Shown: positions 17,610-27,539 of the stretch, piece by piece | Position numbering within the stretch: position 1 is the stretch's first letter | Layout of the letters: the number at the start of each line of letters is the position of its first letter | DNA from: Ureibacillus thermophilus | GTDB taxonomy: Bacteria > Bacillota > Bacilli > Bacillales_A > Planococcaceae | Direction: 5' to 3' (one strand) | Assembly: GCF_042657185.1 (NCBI RefSeq) | Contig: NZ_JBHSNN010000049.1 | Length of the DNA stretch: 64,000 bases | Position numbers and translations under genes: made by a program | The notes under the pieces: model-generated | Told to the model about the DNA's origin: nothing | The model's database searches: none | The model's input: the letters and a program-made list of their open reading frames with translations, nothing else

Positions 17610-19083
17610 CATTATTGTATTGCCACTGGTTATTCCAATTTTTACAGCAGTTGTCTTGGTGTTTTTGGGTAATCATATTGTTGTGCAAAGGATTATCTCC
17701 ATTATCACAATGCTTGCAGTTAGCATCATTTCCTTTGTATTGTTGGAACTTGTACAAAGGGAAGGAATTTTAAAAATAGCCTTTGGAGATTGGGAAGTTC
17801 CTTTTGGCATTTTGTTTGTTGCTGATACTTTCTCTGTGTTAATGGTGCTCACAGCAAGCATTGTAACCATGTTATGTTTGTTTTACGCCTTTTCTACAAT
17901 TGAGAAAAGGCATGAAAATATGTACTTTTATTCATTTGTTTTACTCTTAGTAGCCGGTGTCAATGGCGCCTTCTTAACAGGAGATATTTTTAACTTATTC
18001 GTTTGTTTTGAAGTAATGTTAATGTCTTCTTATGTGTTGGTGGCATTGGGCGGAGAAAAGGTTCAACTGCGGGAATCTATCAAATATGTGCTAATTAATG
18101 TAGTAGGTTCGTCTATTTTTTTGATTGCTCTAGCCTATTTATATGGAACGGTAAAAACATTGAACATGGCCCACATTGCAGAGAGGGTTGCTGAAGTTGG
18201 GCAAGATCCCATGTTAACGACGGTTTCCCTCGTTTTATTGCTTGTTTTCAGTTTGAAGGCGGGTTTAGTACTCTTCTTCTGGCTGCCCGGTTCTTACGTG
18301 GTTCCTCCTGCGGCAGTACAAGCGTTGTTTGCAGCCCTTCTTACAAAAGTTGGGGTTTATGCATTGATTCGCACGTTCACATTGATGTTCCCACATCGTC
18401 CAGAAGTAACCCATACAATTATCGGCGTTTTTGCCGGTTTAACGATCATTTTAGGATGTTTAGGGGCATTATCATCCCGAAATGTATTACGAATTGCAGC
18501 ATATAACATTGTGATTGCTGTGGGTTTCATTTTAATTGGGCTAGCTGTTGGTACGGAGATTGCGTTGGCAGGGGCTGTATTTTACTTAGTCCATGACATG
18601 GTGGCGAAAGCGTTGTTGTTCCTGTTAGTTGGGATGATGCTCTATTTAACCGGAGAGAAATTGATTGACTATATGAGTGGGCTTATCCGAAATTATCCTT
18701 TGTTTGGATGGATTTATTTCTTGGCGATGCTGGCATTGGTCGGCATTCCTCCACTAAGCGGTTTTGTAGGGAAAGTGCTGATTGGCAAAGGGGCTATTGA
18801 GGCAGGTTCTTACATATTATTATTCCTTGGATTTGCTTCTAGTTTAGTAGTACTCTTTTCTTTATTAAAAATTTTCCTAAGCTCCTTCTTTGGGGAAACG
18901 ATTATTACCAATGAAGACAAGAAGCCGTTTCCAGCAGCTTCGATGGCATCGCTTGTTGCCTTTTCCTTTTGCATTGCTGGAATTGGTATTGGAGCTGAAA
19001 AGTTATTAGTGTATGTACTAGATGCGGCCAATACGCTTGTTGATCCATCAGTCTATATTAATGCTGTTTTAAGGGAAAGTTAG
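17602..19083 (+). CDS. mrpD: Na+/H+ antiporter subunit D
   Basis: NuoM/N-like subunit of 493 residues with about 14 transmembrane helices. FNLFVCFEVMLMSSYVLVAL holds the conserved glutamate. SLKAGLVLFFWLPGSYVVPP holds the conserved lysine, and a GIPPLSGFVGKVL segment follows. Lengths, order and overlaps match other Group 1 mrp operons. Confidence 0.95.
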   Translation: MNNIIVLPLVIPIFTAVVLVFLGNHIVVQRIISIITMLAVSIISFVLLELVQREGILKIAFGDWEVPFGILFVADTFSVLMVLTASIVTMLCLFYAFSTIEKRHENMYFYSFVLLLVAGVNGAFLTGDIFNLFVCFEVMLMSSYVLVALGGEKVQLRESIKYVLINVVGSSIFLIALAYLYGTVKTLNMAHIAERVAEVGQDPMLTTVSLVLLLVFSLKAGLVLFFWLPGSYVVPPAAVQALFAALLTKVGVYALIRTFTLMFPHRPEVTHTIIGVFAGLTIILGCLGALSSRNVLRIAAYNIVIAVGFILIGLAVGTEIALAGAVFYLVHDMVAKALLFLLVGMMLYLTGEKLIDYMSGLIRNYPLFGWIYFLAMLALVGIPPLSGFVGKVLIGKGAIEAGSYILLFLGFASSLVVLFSLLKIFLSSFFGETIITNEDKKPFPAASMASLVAFSFCIAGIGIGAEKLLVYVLDAANTLVDPSVYINAVLRES

Positions 19084-19091
19084 GGGGTGTA

Positions 19092-19580
19092 GTGGTGTTT
19101 TTTGCTCAATTTATATTAAATTTATTGATTGCCCTGCTTTGGCTGCTTTTAAAAGATGAGCCTACACCTACCCTTGCCACTTTTAACACTGGATTTATCG
19201 TAGGTACTTTCATCCTTTATGTGATGCATCGATATTTTGGCACCCAGTTTTATCTAATTCGAGCAATGAAAATTTTTAAACTTATCATTGTCTTCTTCCG
19301 AGAGTTGATTGTTTCCGGTTTTGTTGTCATGAAACAAGTGTTGACGCCAAATTTGAAGATTACACCAGGAATTTTTAAGTATGAAACGATTTTAAAGAAA
19401 GATTGGGAGGTAACAGCTCTTTCGCTGTTATTAACATTGACGCCCGGTTCCGTCGTGATGGAAGTATCGGAATCGGGAAATGAGTTATATATTCATGCAA
19501 TGGATATTGGACAGAAGGAAGATTTAATTCGTTCGTTGGGACGATTTGAAACGTTGATATTGGAGGTGTCCCGTGATTGA
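19092..19580 (+). CDS. mrpE: Na+/H+ antiporter subunit E
   Basis: The protein has 162 residues, with two or three N-terminal transmembrane segments and a soluble tail with the family pattern LTLTPGSVVMEVSESGNELY. GTG start at 19092 behind AGGGGG. The stop overlaps the TTG start of mrpF by 4 bp. Confidence 0.93.
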   Translation: MVFFAQFILNLLIALLWLLLKDEPTPTLATFNTGFIVGTFILYVMHRYFGTQFYLIRAMKIFKLIIVFFRELIVSGFVVMKQVLTPNLKITPGIFKYETILKKDWEVTALSLLLTLTPGSVVMEVSESGNELYIHAMDIGQKEDLIRSLGRFETLILEVSRD

Positions 19581-19861
19581 TTGATATTATATTGCTCATT
19601 TCTTTAACGTTGTTTATGGTTGCCAATGCAATGCATTTAGTCCGGGTGATTAAAGGCCCTTCAATGCCAGACAGAGCTATAGCATTTGATATAATTGGCA
19701 TCAATTTAATTTCTTCGATGGCGATCATCTCCATTTTATTAAAAACGACAGCTTTTTTAGAAGCGATCTTAATCATCGGGATTTTATCCTTTATTGGAAC
19801 CATTGCCTTTTCCAAATATATCGAAAGGGGAGTTATTATTGAACGCAAGTCAGATTATTGA
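19577..19861 (+). CDS. mrpF: Na+/H+ antiporter subunit F
   Basis: The protein has 94 residues and three transmembrane helices. RVIKGPSMPDRAIAFD is the family hallmark. TTG start, coupled to the mrpE stop, with GGAGG 10 bp upstream. Confidence 0.93.
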   Translation: MIDIILLISLTLFMVANAMHLVRVIKGPSMPDRAIAFDIIGINLISSMAIISILLKTTAFLEAILIIGILSFIGTIAFSKYIERGVIIERKSDY

Positions 19862-20228
19862 GTGGATTTGCGCCCTTATTATTCTGATGGGGTCCATTAT
19901 TAGCGTCATTAGCGCCTTTGGAATGCTGCGTTTGCCTGATGTATATACCAGGGCTCATGCGATTGCAAAAAGCGCAACGTTAGGGGTTCTATTTTGTCTT
20001 ATCGCTTCATTCTTTTATATATGGGTGCAAGATGGATATTTTAGCGTTCGATTAATCTTAGGGATTCTATTTGTATTTATCACTTCTCCTGTAGCTACCC
20101 ATCTCATCATCCGAGCTGCCTATCGCTCAGGCGTACCATTAGCGGAAGGCTCCGGCGAAGATGAATTAAAGCCGATATTGTTTGGCGATAAAGATGCAGA
20201 GCGAGCAAATAATAACTTGAATGTCTAA
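19839..20228 (+). CDS. mrpG: Na+/H+ antiporter subunit G
   Basis: The protein has 129 residues and three transmembrane helices. The motif GMLRLPDVYTRAHAIAKSAT is characteristic of MrpG. I place the start at TTG 19839, inside the end of mrpF, because GAAAGGGG lies 8 bp upstream. A longer frame from 19794 lacks a ribosome site. It closes the mrp operon. I see no strong terminator before the next gene. Confidence 0.92.
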   Translation: MNASQIIEWICALIILMGSIISVISAFGMLRLPDVYTRAHAIAKSATLGVLFCLIASFFYIWVQDGYFSVRLILGILFVFITSPVATHLIIRAAYRSGVPLAEGSGEDELKPILFGDKDAERANNNLNV

Positions 20229-20292
20229 TGGGAAATCAATAATATATTGAATGAACATTTCGTGAATACAGAATAGAATTGAGCGGACGATA

Positions 20293-21108
20293 TTGAAAAA
20301 GTTACTGAAACTACTATTGTTGATGATTGCTCTCTATGTATTTTTATACGCCAATAATCATTGGATCGTGATGACAGAAAGAATTTATGAATCTGAAAAA
20401 ATACCGGAATCCTTTGATGGCTTTCGAATCACCCAAGTGTCTGACTTGCATGATGCTTTGTTTGGCGAAAATCAGGACAAACTGATTAAAAAAGTGAAAA
20501 AGACAAATCCTGATGCGATTTTTATTACAGGTGATTTAATTGACAGCAATCGTTATCATTTGGACCAAAGTTTAATGGCGGTTCGTGAATTTGTAAAAAT
20601 TGCGGATGTCTATTACGTTTTGGGCAACCATGAAGTCGCCATCAATCAAGTTTCGAAAATTTATGAGGCTCTTGAAAAACTGGGCGTGTATATTTTGCCG
20701 AACGCAGCTGTATGGATTGAACGGAATGGGGAAAGAATAGCCGTTGCCGGTATCGAAGATCCATTAAATGGCGTTGATACAGAAAGAATGCTGGACATGG
20801 CTTTAGCCAATGTTCCGAAAGATGCATTTACCGTACTGCTTGCCCATCGCCCAGAAAAGTTTGATATATACGTGAAAAATGAAATTGATTTCGTCTTTAC
20901 CGGTCATGCCCATGGTGGACAGGTTCGGATTCCTTTTGTAGGGGGAATCATTGCACCGGGACAAGGATTTTTCCCTAAATATACAGCAGGGTTTTACGAA
21001 GAGAATCACACGACGATGAATGTCAGCAGAGGTTTGGGCAATAGCATGGCCCCTTTCCGAATTTTTAACTTCCCTGAAATTGTAGTGGTGGAGTTGAAGA
21101 CGAAATAA
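20293..21108 (+). CDS. Metallophosphoesterase (YkuE-like)
   Basis: Calcineurin-type phosphoesterase of 271 residues, anchored by one N-terminal hydrophobic helix (residues 3-18). The metal-binding blocks are all present: SDLHD, GDLID, GNHE, LLAHRP and GHAHGGQVR. Family members act on envelope lipids or phosphodiesters outside the membrane. TTG start at 20293 with only a weak GAGCGGA site. It lies 64 bp behind mrpG and may be co-transcribed with it. Confidence 0.87.
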   Translation: MKKLLKLLLLMIALYVFLYANNHWIVMTERIYESEKIPESFDGFRITQVSDLHDALFGENQDKLIKKVKKTNPDAIFITGDLIDSNRYHLDQSLMAVREFVKIADVYYVLGNHEVAINQVSKIYEALEKLGVYILPNAAVWIERNGERIAVAGIEDPLNGVDTERMLDMALANVPKDAFTVLLAHRPEKFDIYVKNEIDFVFTGHAHGGQVRIPFVGGIIAPGQGFFPKYTAGFYEENHTTMNVSRGLGNSMAPFRIFNFPEIVVVELKTK

Positions 21109-21124
21109 CGATAATGGGTGAAAA

Positions 21125-21170
21125 GGGGGCGTCTGAAAAGACATTTTGAGACGCCTCCTTTATATTTTTT
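21125..21170 (+). terminator. Terminator behind the phosphoesterase
   Basis: GGGGGCGTCT and AGACGCCTCC arms, then a T-rich run. The GGCGTCT/AGACGCC core is the same as in the terminator that closes dispersed repeat family B. Confidence 0.85.
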
Positions 21171-21245
21171 ATTTGCCCAAGCCAGTTTTTTTATTAAGAT
21201 TGTAATTAGATTTTCCCATGGAATTTAGCAAAGGAGATTATACGG

Positions 21246-21536
21246 ATGAATATTATCAATTTTAAGATGGAAGAATTGGTGGATCCGACAGGGATTATTC
21301 AAGGGAAACGGTATGAATTTTTGGTGGATGTAGAAGTGGATGAAGAGGATGAACTTTATTCAGAAGCAGGTACGCAAATCCGGCTGCTTATAGGAGATGA
21401 AGGGGAAGGTCCGTTTATTATCAACTATTTCATTATGGATAAAAAAGATGAACATTATATTGAACTGGCGCTAGAGGAAGAAGAGGAACAATATCTTTTA
21501 GCTTTCTGTAAGGAACAATTAGAAAGTGAAGAGTAG
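21246..21536 (+). CDS. Small acidic protein, DUF6509-like
   Basis: Very acidic cytosolic protein of 96 residues with several Glu/Asp clusters in its second half. The opening (EELVDPTGIIQGKRYEFLVD) fits my memory of the DUF6509 family found in Bacillaceae, which has no known function. AAAGGAG lies upstream of the ATG. Stands alone between two terminators. Confidence 0.65.
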   Translation: MNIINFKMEELVDPTGIIQGKRYEFLVDVEVDEEDELYSEAGTQIRLLIGDEGEGPFIINYFIMDKKDEHYIELALEEEEEQYLLAFCKEQLESEE

Positions 21537-21571
21537 CGAAGTAGTATTTCCTATAGCTGATAAGTTATGAA

Positions 21572-21607
21572 ATATCATCCAAAAGGATTTTGGGTGATAT
21601 TTTTTTA
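21572..21607 (+). terminator. Terminator behind the DUF6509-like gene
   Basis: ATATCATCC/GGGTGATAT stem followed by seven T. Confidence 0.85.
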
Positions 21608-21816
21608 ATAAATTAAAGAAATTGTATGATTATGATTGAACTTTTCTTCCAAAATCTTTAATCTAATAATTTCTTACGTTCTTGAGACATATATAGTATA
21701 ATAGGTTCACAAAATATTCAGATTATTTTAAAATATTAGTATAATAAATTGAGTTATAACTATTATAAAGAAGGATTTTGCTGCGAAAATGTTTGTTCGT
21801 AAAGGGGATGGAGAGA

Positions 21817-23001
21817 GTGACGATACTGAAAGATTTAAAAATTTTAGATTTCTCATCAATGCTTCCAGGGGTTTTTGCAACAATGATGTTTGCTGATTTC
21901 GGCGCGGATGTCATTCATGTGGAATCCACAAGAAGAGTGGATTTGATGCGCATTATGCCTCCGTATGATGAAAATAAAGAATCCTATGTGCATCAACATT
22001 TAAATCGTTCCAAAAAATCAATTAAATTGAACTTAAAGACAAAAGAAGCGGTGGAGATTGTAAAAAAATTAATTCAGGAATATGACATTGTTGTTGAAGG
22101 ATTTCGCCCGGGAGTGATGGAACGCCTAGGTCTCGATTATGAGTCGCTGAAAAAGGTTAATCCAAAAATTATTTATTGTTCCATTACAGGATATGGACAA
22201 ACAGGACCGTACCGCAACCGTCCAGGGCATGATAATAACTATTTATCCATTTCAGGCATTCTTGACTATTCCCGCCACAAAGGCAAAAAACCGGTTTCCA
22301 TGGGGGTGCAAATTGCAGATATAGCTGGGGGCACATTGCATGCAGCAATTGGTATTCTTGCATCTGCACTGCATCGGGAAAAAACCGGGGAAGGAAAATA
22401 TATTGATATTTCCATGACCGATGCGGTATTTACGATGAATGCGTTGTATGGAACCGCTTATTTAGGCACAGGGGAATTGCCAAAGCCGGAAGAAGAAATT
22501 TTAAATGGCGGCACGTTTTATGATTACTACGAAACGAAGGATGGCCGATATTTCTCCGTCGGCAGTTTAGAGCCCCATTTCCGCAAACTATTATGTGAGG
22601 CGTTGGATATTCCTGAATTAATTCAAAGCACTTTTAATGATTCTACGTATACGCAAAAACGGTTTAAAGAAGCGGTAAAAGACGCATTCTTGACAAAAAC
22701 GTTTGATGAATGGCTGGAAGTGTTTAATGAAGATTTTGAAGGCTGTGTGGAGCCGGTTCTTAACTTTGAAGAAGCTTGCAATCATCCTCAAATTCGCGCA
22801 CGCCAGATGATTGTAGATGTGCCTAAAGAAGACGGCACAACCCAAAAACAAATCGGCACAGCCATTAAATTTGAAGGGGTGGAACCAACTTATAAATTTG
22901 TCGGCGCCAAAGTGGGAGAACATACAGATGACATTTTGAAATCTCTTGGCTATTCCGATGACGAAATTAAATCTTTCCATGAAAATGGTGTGCTTGAATA
23001 A
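21817..23001 (+). CDS. CaiB/BaiF family CoA-transferase
   Basis: Type III CoA-transferase of about 394 residues. The N-terminus has LKILDFSSMLPGVFATMMFADFG, split as LKILDFSSMLPG and ATMMFADFGADVIHVE. The motif SMTDAVF near residue 200 carries the catalytic aspartate, and GTFYDYYETKDGRYFSVG follows. It moves CoA between acyl groups in carnitine, bile-acid or dicarboxylate metabolism; the substrate is unknown. I prefer GTG 21817, 9 bp after AAAGGGG, over in-frame starts at 21778 and 21808. Monocistronic. Confidence 0.87.
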   Translation: MTILKDLKILDFSSMLPGVFATMMFADFGADVIHVESTRRVDLMRIMPPYDENKESYVHQHLNRSKKSIKLNLKTKEAVEIVKKLIQEYDIVVEGFRPGVMERLGLDYESLKKVNPKIIYCSITGYGQTGPYRNRPGHDNNYLSISGILDYSRHKGKKPVSMGVQIADIAGGTLHAAIGILASALHREKTGEGKYIDISMTDAVFTMNALYGTAYLGTGELPKPEEEILNGGTFYDYYETKDGRYFSVGSLEPHFRKLLCEALDIPELIQSTFNDSTYTQKRFKEAVKDAFLTKTFDEWLEVFNEDFEGCVEPVLNFEEACNHPQIRARQMIVDVPKEDGTTQKQIGTAIKFEGVEPTYKFVGAKVGEHTDDILKSLGYSDDEIKSFHENGVLE

Positions 23002-23006
23002 AAAAT

Positions 23007-23039
23007 GTCCCAAAGGTAATGACTAATTACTTTTGGGAC
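23007..23039. terminator. Shared convergent terminator
   Basis: GTCCCAAA-GTAAT/ATTAC-TTTGGGAC hairpin with T-runs on both strands. The last codons of the reverse gene form one arm. Confidence 0.85.
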
Positions 23040-24493
23040 GTTTTCTTTTCCATAAAGCTTACGACAAAATCCCGCAAGTCTTCAAAGTCCTCTTGAAGCA
23101 TTAAATATTTTTTATAAATGCTCATCAACTGCTCAAAAAGTTCAAATTGTTCTGTAGCAAAAAAAGTTTTCAACAGGTTGCATACATGGGTGGAAGTCAT
23201 ACGGGCAATTGGATAGAGGGGACTTTCTGCTTCTTTATATTGCTCCAGCCATTTTTCAATGGATTGCATAACGTGTTGATGGGATTGATCGACGATGTAG
23301 GCAATATTTCGCTGCACGGCTGCTTCAATTTTCAAAAGCAAATCTTTATTGAATGCCTCTGTATTTAAACATTCATAAATGCTTGTACAGGAAGCGATTT
23401 CGTATTCCTTCAATAATTGCAGCACATCTCCATATTGACCTTTCTTGACAAGGGCATCAATCACAATAAAGAAGATTTGTTCCAGATAGTTCTGGTCATA
23501 CCGTTTGACTAAAGATTCCGGTTCCGGTTTTAAATTCGGCAGCACTTTTCCATAATCAATCAATAATTCAATGGAATGATTAATTAAACGGTCATTCGTA
23601 ATTAAATACTTGCCATATGCAATCGTTTTTTCCGTATCTCCATGTTTTGCACCATCCACCGCCAAAATATAAGATAATAGCGTTTCTTCTTTCTCTGTCA
23701 ACGCCCACTCTCCGGCTTCCCATGTTTTGACCACTTCTGCAATCAGTTTGTGGATTTTTTTATAATGGCGTTTTCCCCCTATGAAATGAAGGGAGATATT
23801 TAATAAATGAAATTCTTTAAGCACATAAGAACGCGGGTTTTTATAATCAATTTTTTGAATGAAGTGATTCATCGTTGAAATGACTTGGCTTTGGGTCATA
23901 AATGATTGTATGTATTGTTTAAATTGGTTGATTAAATCAAGAGGATTTTGAATGGTATGTAATGGCGCCTGCAAAAAAACAGAGTAAATTTTTTTAGCAT
24001 ACAAATAACGCCAAAAATCAATTTTATGATTATACAGAATATGTATAAGATATTTTTTTCCGATTTTATAGAAATAGATTTCGTTTAATTTTGAAATGGA
24101 TTTAGAGTATTCGGTTTTTTTTCCAAAAACCAGTTCGATAAAATGGGAAAAGTTGAATACATTTTTCATTAAAGCATGTTCAAAAATAATGTTTTTGCTC
24201 GTTGCGGAAGAGAAGAAGGCATCCAGTTTACTTTGCACATTGTTTAGATCAATGTTCGATGAACGAAACATTTCCAGGGTAAATAAATCGAGTTTTCCCC
24301 AGTGCTGTTTAATGGATTGAAAAAGGACATTAGCTGCTTCTGATTTTTTGAGAATAATCTGGTCAAGGGGAAGGATGCTGCCAAAAATCTCTTCATCTTC
24401 ATCATAACCGCCGAATTGTTGAAGAGCTTTTTCAAAAGAATCTCCTATTTGTCCTTTCGTTTGCAGAAAGAGTTGTTCATCGAATTTGATCAT
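23027..24493 (-). CDS. Hypothetical protein, 488 residues
   Basis: I do not recognise this protein. It is predominantly helical by composition, with many Leu/Ile/Lys/Gln, no signal peptide, no membrane span and no catalytic motif that I can see. Repeated short helical stretches, such as LLQLLKEYEIAS-like and EQLMSIYKKYLML-like, suggest an alpha-solenoid or TPR-like scaffold in the C-terminal half. It stands alone, convergent with the CoA-transferase. The frame is long and has a plausible ATG with a GGGGGAAG site, so it is a real gene. Confidence 0.75.
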   Translation of the reverse strand: MIKFDEQLFLQTKGQIGDSFEKALQQFGGYDEDEEIFGSILPLDQIILKKSEAANVLFQSIKQHWGKLDLFTLEMFRSSNIDLNNVQSKLDAFFSSATSKNIIFEHALMKNVFNFSHFIELVFGKKTEYSKSISKLNEIYFYKIGKKYLIHILYNHKIDFWRYLYAKKIYSVFLQAPLHTIQNPLDLINQFKQYIQSFMTQSQVISTMNHFIQKIDYKNPRSYVLKEFHLLNISLHFIGGKRHYKKIHKLIAEVVKTWEAGEWALTEKEETLLSYILAVDGAKHGDTEKTIAYGKYLITNDRLINHSIELLIDYGKVLPNLKPEPESLVKRYDQNYLEQIFFIVIDALVKKGQYGDVLQLLKEYEIASCTSIYECLNTEAFNKDLLLKIEAAVQRNIAYIVDQSHQHVMQSIEKWLEQYKEAESPLYPIARMTSTHVCNLLKTFFATEQFELFEQLMSIYKKYLMLQEDFEDLRDFVVSFMEKKTSQK

Positions 24494-24685
24494 TCTTCGC
24501 TTCCCCCTAAAGTCACTTCATTAGATAATTCCAAAATGAGGTACCATTTCTAAATTAAACTGTTCAAGGAAGAAATGTAAAGACTTTAATTGGATTTTTC
24601 CTTTTTGATGGATTCTTTAGTATAATGTAATATTATCCTTTATCAATCTAATAGAGCATTCATTATTTTAAGAGAGGTCGCAAAT

Positions 24686-25615
24686 ATGCAATACCTATCG
24701 ATGATATTTTTCCAAATCGTAGCGCCGATTCTTGTTCTTCTTGTAGTAGGAGCTATCTTACAAAAGAAATTTCATTTTAACTTAAAAGCGTTGTCTCAGC
24801 TTGTTACATACTGTTTCATGCCAGCAGCGGTGTTTGTCAATATATATGAAACGTCTATCAGCATGTCAGTACTTGCCCAAGTGGCGGGTTTTATTGTTTT
24901 ATTTATTGGCAGTCAAATGATGATGAGTCATTATGTGGCGAAACTGCTTGGGCTTAATCGTTCTGAATCTGCAGTGTTTAAAAATAGTATCGTGCTCATT
25001 AACTCCGGGAACTATGGCATTCCGGTGGCGCAAATGGTGTTTGCCCAGCAGCCCATTGGCGTTGCCATTCAAGTGATTCTCGTAATCTTTCAAAATATGA
25101 CGACTTATACTTACGGGTTGTACAATTTAATCTCTGCAACAAAATCGGGATTAGAAATTGTAAAAGACTTTTTAAAGATGCCGATTGTCCATGCATTGAC
25201 GCTTGGCATCATTTTAAATGTAGCAGACTTTGAAATTCCGCAAACCTTCCGAATTCCATTAGACCATGTGGCGGATGGGTTTGTTGCCGTTGCGTTAATT
25301 ACTCTCGGAGCGCAGTTGTCTCAGCTTGAAATGCGCACAATGCTCAATAAAACCATTATTACAAGCTGTTTTATGCGCCTCGTGGTAGGGCCAGCCATTG
25401 CGCTTCTAGTTATTTATCTTCTTGGCATCGATGGCGTTGTGGCCAAATCTTTATTAATTGCAAGCTCCTTTCCAACTTCCCGCAACAGTTCCAGCCTTGC
25501 TTTGGAATATGATGTGGAGTCTAACACAGCAGCTCAAACCGTATTATTCTCAACCATTGTCAGCTGCATTACTGTGACCATTGTAATTTATTTATCTAAT
25601 CTACTTTTTGGGTAA
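24686..25615 (+). CDS. AEC-family transporter
   Basis: Auxin-efflux-carrier family membrane protein of 309 residues with about ten helices in two halves. The NSGNYGIPV motif around residue 110 is typical. The family exports organic acids or amino acids such as malate. AGAGAGGT lies upstream of ATG 24686. Sits alone ahead of ftsH. Confidence 0.88.
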   Translation: MQYLSMIFFQIVAPILVLLVVGAILQKKFHFNLKALSQLVTYCFMPAAVFVNIYETSISMSVLAQVAGFIVLFIGSQMMMSHYVAKLLGLNRSESAVFKNSIVLINSGNYGIPVAQMVFAQQPIGVAIQVILVIFQNMTTYTYGLYNLISATKSGLEIVKDFLKMPIVHALTLGIILNVADFEIPQTFRIPLDHVADGFVAVALITLGAQLSQLEMRTMLNKTIITSCFMRLVVGPAIALLVIYLLGIDGVVAKSLLIASSFPTSRNSSSLALEYDVESNTAAQTVLFSTIVSCITVTIVIYLSNLLFG

Positions 25616-25709
25616 GTGAAGGTTAAATAAAAGTTCAAAAACTGTTTCGCTATTAAGTGTAAACATTTGTAAACTAATAGTATAGAAGAAAAAAAGGATG
25701 TGAGCTGCT

Positions 25710-27530
25710 ATGAAAGAAAAGCAACCTCAAAATCGTTCTCTAACATACTATTTTTTTATCTTAATGGCGATTGTGTTATTAAATGCCCTCATTTTTCCGG
25801 GCATTCAGAAGCAAAAAGTAGAAGAAGTGGACTATGGCTCTTTCCTTCAAATGGTTGAAGACGGGAAAGTGAAAAACGTAACGATTCAAGATGATGCCAT
25901 TACATTCACGGAAAAAGACAATAAAGATGTCATTTATAAAACAGGTGTGGTTGAAGATGCAAAATTAGTGGACCGGCTATATGAAGCCAAAGTACCGTTT
26001 ACAAAAACCATTCCAAATGAATTTTCGCCTTTAATTCGATTCATTTTATTATGGATTGTTCCATTTTTGATTATTTTGCTCCTTGGAAGTTTCTTAACAC
26101 GGGGACTTCGCCAATCGAGGGCGGATGTATTAACCTTTGGTAAATCCAATGCAAAAATCTATGTGGAATCTGAAACAGGAAAAAGTTTTAATGATGTAGC
26201 AGGGCAAGATGAGGCAAAAGAAGCCTTAAAAGAAATCGTAGACTTTTTGCATAATCCCGAAAAATACCGGCAAGTGGGAGCAAAACTTCCAAAAGGGGTT
26301 TTGTTGGTTGGACCTCCAGGAACGGGGAAAACATTGATTGCCAAAGCGGTTGCTGGGGAAGCGAAAGTGCCGTTCTTTACCATTTCCGGTTCCGAGTTTG
26401 TTGAAATGTTTGTGGGAATGGGGGCTGCTCGCGTCCGTGATTTGTTTAAGCAAGCCCAAGAAAAAGCGCCATGCATTGTGTTTATTGATGAAATTGATGC
26501 TATCGGGAAAAAACGGGGCGTTAATTTAACCCAAGGAAATGATGAACGGGAACAAACTTTAAATCAATTGTTATATGAAATGGATGGTTTTGATTCGAGC
26601 AAAGGCGTGGTGATTTTAGCAGCAACGAACCGTCCTGAAGTGTTGGACCAAGCCCTTTTGCGTCCTGGAAGATTCGACCGGCGCATTCCCCTTGAACTGC
26701 CTGATTTAAATGGAAGGGAAGCCATCTTAAATGTTCATTTGAAAAAGGTGGCCAAAGACGACAATATTGATGTTGCGGCTATTGCCAAAGCAACACCGGG
26801 GGCATCAGGAGCTGATCTTGCAAATATCGTCAACGAAGCCGCTTTAAGAGCAGTGAGAATGGGACGTACGAAAGTCATTCAAGAAGACCTTGAAGAAGCA
26901 GTGGAAATCACCATTGCAGGATATAGACGAAAAAGTAAAATTCTGTCTCCGCAAGAGAAGAAAATTGTGGCTTACCACGAAATTGGACATGCCATTGTTG
27001 CAGCGAAACAGTCACATTCTGCTCCGGTGCAAAAAATCACCATTATTCCGCGCACTTCTGGAGCTTTAGGCTATACAATGCAAGTGGAAGAAGAAGAACG
27101 TTATTTGCTTTCAAAAGAAGAGCTTTTTAACAAAATTGTGACATTGACTGGCGGAAGAACGGCGGAAGAAATTGTTTTCCAATCTGTTACTTCAGGTGCT
27201 GCCAACGATATTGAACAAGCGACAAAATTGGCGAGGGCGATGGTGACCCGCTATGGCATGAGCGAGCATTTTGGCATGATGGGACTTGAAACAGTGTCCA
27301 ATGTATATTTAGGCGGGGATAGTTCCCTCATCTGTTCCGATGAAACGGCAGCCAAAATCGATGAAGAAGTGCAAAACATTATAGAAAGTGCCCATGAAAA
27401 AGCGCGCCAAATTCTTACAGAAAACATCGACAAGCTTCACGAATTAGCTGCGTATTTGCTAGAAAAAGAAACAATCAGCGGCGAAGAATTCATGAGCATT
27501 TTAGAAAATGAATCCGTGGTTAGCCAATAA
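25710..27530 (+). CDS. ftsH: ATP-dependent zinc metalloprotease FtsH
   Basis: Membrane AAA+ protease of 606 residues. Two N-terminal transmembrane helices (about 11-30 and 108-128) flank a short external domain. The ATPase has Walker A GPPGTGKT, Walker B CIVFIDEIDAIG and the second-region RPGRFDRR. The protease site is HEIGH with the later aspartate in GAANDIEQAT. Most FtsH have HEAGH; the zinc motif is still complete. It degrades misfolded membrane proteins and regulators. It is not in the tilS-hpt-ftsH context common in Bacillales, so it may be a second paralogue. A family A repeat begins 10 bp after the stop. Confidence 0.93.
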   Translation: MKEKQPQNRSLTYYFFILMAIVLLNALIFPGIQKQKVEEVDYGSFLQMVEDGKVKNVTIQDDAITFTEKDNKDVIYKTGVVEDAKLVDRLYEAKVPFTKTIPNEFSPLIRFILLWIVPFLIILLLGSFLTRGLRQSRADVLTFGKSNAKIYVESETGKSFNDVAGQDEAKEALKEIVDFLHNPEKYRQVGAKLPKGVLLVGPPGTGKTLIAKAVAGEAKVPFFTISGSEFVEMFVGMGAARVRDLFKQAQEKAPCIVFIDEIDAIGKKRGVNLTQGNDEREQTLNQLLYEMDGFDSSKGVVILAATNRPEVLDQALLRPGRFDRRIPLELPDLNGREAILNVHLKKVAKDDNIDVAAIAKATPGASGADLANIVNEAALRAVRMGRTKVIQEDLEEAVEITIAGYRRKSKILSPQEKKIVAYHEIGHAIVAAKQSHSAPVQKITIIPRTSGALGYTMQVEEEERYLLSKEELFNKIVTLTGGRTAEEIVFQSVTSGAANDIEQATKLARAMVTRYGMSEHFGMMGLETVSNVYLGGDSSLICSDETAAKIDEEVQNIIESAHEKARQILTENIDKLHELAAYLLEKETISGEEFMSILENESVVSQ

Positions 27531-27539
27531 ATATATAAA

